A DNA stretch of 64,000 bases from JALZCH01 sp036400075 (lineage in GTDB: Bacteria; Acidobacteriota; Blastocatellia; Pyrinomonadales; Pyrinomonadaceae), in assembly GCA_036400075.1 (NCBI GenBank), contig DASWLV010000081.1, forward strand, positions 1 to 64,000, given 5' to 3'. The position numbers and the translations under genes were made by a program. This document shows, piece by piece, positions 61,452-64,000 of the stretch (position 1 is its first letter; every line of letters starts with the position of its first letter). The notes beneath the pieces were generated by a model that saw nothing but the letters and a program-made list of their open reading frames with translations, had not been told where the DNA came from and made no database searches.

Positions 61452-62624
61452 ATGGATTTTGCAACCAAAGAGATTTTCAAACGTTATGCCAGCATTTTGG
61501 TCGGACGACCGATTTCGCCGGTTTTCCTCAATATTCTGGTCACATCCGTGTGCGATATGCGCTGCACGCATTGTTTTTTCACCGAAGAATTGGATGACCG
61601 CAATCGCAAAAAACTGCAAATGAAGGCGGACGAAATCGCGCGCATTTCCGAAACATTGGGCGGCAACCTCGGCGTTTTGGTGCTAGCAGGCGGCGAGCCT
61701 TTTACTCGCAAGGATTTGCCGGAAATCGTGCGCTCTTTTTACGAAAACAATAAGCTCGATTCGGTTTATCTGATGTCGAACGGGCAAATTCATCAGCGCA
61801 TTTTCCCGGATGTGACGCGCATTATGGAAGAATGCCCGAATTTAAATGTAACGGTCGCGCTCGGAATTGACGGAATGCAGGAAGCGCACGAAAAAATTCG
61901 CCGCAAGCCCGGTTCGTGGGATAAAGCGATTCACACGGCGCGGACTTTGCAGCAAATGAAAAAGGAGCAGTTTCCACGCCTTAATATTCAAACCTGCACG
62001 TGCGTGATGCGCTCGAACGAGGACACGATTTTCGATTGGTATGACTTTTTGAAGCACGATTTGAAACCGGACAAAGTGAATATAAACTACATTCGTCCGC
62101 CGTCAGCCGATCCGAATGAATTGAATTTCGACCACAAGCGTTATACCACTTTGTCGAAAATGATTCTGGACGACACGAAAAACGCGGCTTTAAAAAACAA
62201 TTACGGGGGCGAATCCGGCTTTTTCAAGGCGGCGGTTGATATTTATATGCACGATGTCATCGCTAAAACCAAAGAAGAACAAAAAGCACAGCTTAAATGT
62301 TACGCCGGGAGCGCGGGCGCGGTGATTTACGACACGGGCGCGTTGTCGTCGTGCGAAAACAAAAAGGATGTTTTGAATCTGCGCGATTACGATTGGAATT
62401 TTCAAGCCGCCTGGCGGACTAACGAAATGAACGCGCGCCGCAAGGAAGTTTCGGCGGGCTGTTACTGTACGCACGAATCGAATTGCTATTATCCGTCGCT
62501 GCCGTTTAATGCCGGGCATTTGCTTAAAATCAAAGGTCTCGAAGGCAAGCTGAAAAAAGCCGCCAAACAGCTTCTCGAAACCGAGGCGCGGGAGACAGCC
62601 GAAGGTGTAGCAGTGAAAGCGTAA
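61452..62624 (+). CDS. Radical SAM protein with SPASM-like C-terminal cysteines
   Basis: Protein of 390 residues. The radical SAM 4Fe-4S motif is CDMRCTHC (CxxxCxxC, about 36-43), followed by the GGE-type motif VLVLAGGEPFTRKDL and the strand SVYLMSNGQ. The C-terminal region holds further cysteines (LKCYAGSAG, LSSCENKK, SAGCYCTHESNCYY) in a SPASM/twitch-like pattern that could bind additional clusters. Substrate unknown; SPASM members modify peptides or small molecules. A glycosyltransferase follows 94 nt later, after a terminator, so joint function is possible but not shown. AAAGGA precedes the ATG. Confidence 0.87.
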   Translation: MDFATKEIFKRYASILVGRPISPVFLNILVTSVCDMRCTHCFFTEELDDRNRKKLQMKADEIARISETLGGNLGVLVLAGGEPFTRKDLPEIVRSFYENNKLDSVYLMSNGQIHQRIFPDVTRIMEECPNLNVTVALGIDGMQEAHEKIRRKPGSWDKAIHTARTLQQMKKEQFPRLNIQTCTCVMRSNEDTIFDWYDFLKHDLKPDKVNINYIRPPSADPNELNFDHKRYTTLSKMILDDTKNAALKNNYGGESGFFKAAVDIYMHDVIAKTKEEQKAQLKCYAGSAGAVIYDTGALSSCENKKDVLNLRDYDWNFQAAWRTNEMNARRKEVSAGCYCTHESNCYYPSLPFNAGHLLKIKGLEGKLKKAAKQLLETEARETAEGVAVKA

Positions 62625-62649
62625 TTTGTCCGTTTCGGTACTGACTTTG

Positions 62650-62686
62650 AAAAGCACGAATGACATGCTTGTTGCTCGTGCTTTTT
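62650..62686 (+). terminator. Terminator after the radical SAM gene
   Basis: Stem AAAAGCACGA with TCGTGCTTT and a T run, in the gap before the glycosyltransferase. Confidence 0.75.
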
Positions 62687-62718
62687 AATGAAATTTGGTA
62701 AATAAGCGTTTAATTTTA

Positions 62719-63906
62719 ATGTCTCAACCAGCGCCCAAAATTCTGATTATTTCGTCCGACACCGGCGGCGGTCACCGCTCGGCGGCGGCAGCGCTTGTCG
62801 AAGGCGTCAATCGTTTTTGGAACGGGCAATCGGCGATTGTGCGCGTCGTTAAAGCGGTGGAAGAATCGCATCGAATTACAGGGCGTCTGGTCGGTGTTTA
62901 CAACTGGGTTTTGCGGAACAAACAGCATTGGATGAAATATATTTATTGGGCGATGAACCGTTTTCGCCCCGAAACGCGGGAGTTTTTTCATCGGCGCTGC
63001 ATTGGTTTTGTTCGTGATTTGTTTGAAAAATGGTGTCCGCACGTCATCGTCAGCGTTCATCCATTGACGCAGCACCTTTTCGGGCGCGTTCTTCGTGAAC
63101 TCGGTTTGCAGAATACCGTTCCGCTTGTGACGGTCGTGACCGATCCCTGCTACGGTTTTTGGAAAGGCTGGGCGTGCGATGACGTGACGCTGTATCTGGT
63201 CGCCAACGAAGATGCCCGGAGGCAGTTGATTGATTACGGCGTCTCGGCGGACAAAATCAAGATTTCGGGAATGCCCGTGCATCCGAAATTCCATTTTGCC
63301 GACGAAAAGGACGCGCAAGCGGCGCGAACCGCTTACAATTTAGACCCGGAAAAATTTACGATTTTTGTCAATGCGGGATTTGTCGGCGGCGGAAATATCC
63401 CGCAGATTTTCAGGGAATTGGTGCGCGGCGAGTTGGATGTGCAGGCGATTTTCCTTGCCGGAAAAAACGAAGAGCTGCGCAAAGAAGCCGAGGAAATCGC
63501 CAAGCAAGCTAAATTCCCCGTGCGCGTCATCGGTTATTCGGATGAAATCGAAAAGCTGATGCAATCCGCAAACGTGATGATTAGTAAATTAGGCGGTTTG
63601 ACGACTTTTGAAGCTCTCGCCTGCCGTTTGCCGATTATCGCTGATGCGACTACGCCGCCGATGCCGCAGGAAGCCGGAACAGTTAATTTAATCAAACTGC
63701 GAGGCGCCGGAGTTCTTTTGGAAAAAGCGACGGACATCGTGCCGATGATTCAAAATCTGCTCGCCGATAAAAACAAATACGAAGCAATGCGCGAAGCGAC
63801 AATCGGGCTGGCGAAACCAAACTCGACAAAAATGATTGTCGAAGAAATCGCCGCGCTTCTGCCTGCATTCAAAGAAAACCCGATTCAAACCGCGAAAGCC
63901 GCTTAA
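62719..63906 (+). CDS. GT28-type glycosyltransferase (MGDG synthase/UgtP-like)
   Basis: Protein of 395 residues. The N-terminal MGDG-synthase motif ISSDTGGGHRSAAAALVEG is at about 6-24, where it binds the nucleotide diphosphate; the second half has FVNAGFVGGGNIPQIFREL, KLGGLTTFEALACRLPIIAD and EAGTVNLIKLRGAG, typical of GT-B enzymes. Such enzymes transfer glucose or galactose to diacylglycerol, making glycolipids, at the inner membrane. Acceptor and donor cannot be decided here. The ATG is chosen over a TTG 8 codons earlier; neither has a clear ribosome site. Confidence 0.87.
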   Translation: MSQPAPKILIISSDTGGGHRSAAAALVEGVNRFWNGQSAIVRVVKAVEESHRITGRLVGVYNWVLRNKQHWMKYIYWAMNRFRPETREFFHRRCIGFVRDLFEKWCPHVIVSVHPLTQHLFGRVLRELGLQNTVPLVTVVTDPCYGFWKGWACDDVTLYLVANEDARRQLIDYGVSADKIKISGMPVHPKFHFADEKDAQAARTAYNLDPEKFTIFVNAGFVGGGNIPQIFRELVRGELDVQAIFLAGKNEELRKEAEEIAKQAKFPVRVIGYSDEIEKLMQSANVMISKLGGLTTFEALACRLPIIADATTPPMPQEAGTVNLIKLRGAGVLLEKATDIVPMIQNLLADKNKYEAMREATIGLAKPNSTKMIVEEIAALLPAFKENPIQTAKAA

Positions 63907-63945
63907 ATTGTTTTCTCCGATTTTTAAGATTTCGTTAAATGTAAT

Positions 63946-64000
63946 TTATTCCTCAATTTCAGGCGGAAACTCAACGCGGTCGAAAATGTCGGCTAATTTA
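63946..64000 (-). CDS. C-terminal end of a gene extending beyond the window
   Basis: The minus-strand frame reading KLADIFDRVEFPPEIEE then TAA (63946-63948) runs off the right edge. Only 17 residues are visible, too few to name the protein, but the acidic ending looks coding. Confidence 0.4.
   Translation of the reverse strand, partial: KLADIFDRVEFPPEIEE

Overview
The window looks like a chromosomal segment of an Acidobacteriota bacterium, most likely a Blastocatellia/Pyrinomonadaceae relative. This is inferred from two secreted proteins with a degenerate von Willebrand A domain of the acidobacterial type (7422-8534 and 46529-47770), many large exported proteins of the kind common in that phylum, and a folK-panB-panC cluster. 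No rRNA, phage module, complete insertion sequence or CRISPR array was seen. Three minus-strand tRNA genes are present (Pro-TGG, Cys-GCA, Gly-GCC).

Layout. 1-8.5 kb: a truncated alpha/beta hydrolase, a lipoprotein, cyanophycinase, an ECF sigma factor with a membrane partner and two DUF4252-like exported proteins, citrate synthase, and a VWFA protein. 8.5-10.6 kb: a small AT-rich accessory island with a beta-beta-alpha-metal nuclease, a divergent RRM RNA-binding protein, and a Shedu-like nuclease core in the same frame as the RRM gene, separated from it by one TAA. 10.6-30 kb: an M16 peptidase pair, a glycine-zipper protein, SAM hydrolase, a CBM9/DUF5916 barrel protein, a DUF4097 protein, CsbD, a BNR/dockerin protein, ETF-ubiquinone oxidoreductase behind a FadR-like operator, a DUF4375 protein, a methyltransferase and a DUF3142 lipoprotein. 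30-48.9 kb: a 2OG-Fe(II) oxygenase, a second M16 pair, HU, RdgB, a serine hydrolase, GatA/GatC, a DUF721 protein, Maf, folK-panB-panC, an AlbA_2/ATPase regulator, the second VWFA protein and a LecA-like lectin. 48.9-64 kb: a large M36 fungalysin, an M1 aminopeptidase, a beta-helix protein bracketed by GTCTCAAAA inverted repeats, a signal-peptide gene broken by an in-frame TGA, a radical SAM protein and a GT28-type glycosyltransferase.

Functional threads. Much of the window encodes envelope and extracellular proteins: M16, M36 and M1 peptidases, lectin, beta-helix and beta-barrel proteins, and regulators of envelope stress. Housekeeping metabolism is interleaved: citrate synthase, electron transfer from acyl-CoA dehydrogenases, pantothenate and folate synthesis, tRNA amidation and nucleotide sanitation.

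The features least explained by standard annotation are: (i) the RRM-stop-Shedu arrangement beside a divergent nuclease; (ii) a dispersed family of intergenic hairpins built from short 7-9 nt tandem units, two of which run in frame into the signal peptides of M16 genes; (iii) the GTCTCAAAA-bracketed cassette next to a broken MBL-fold gene; (iv) a perfect 68-bp palindrome beside tRNA-Gly.
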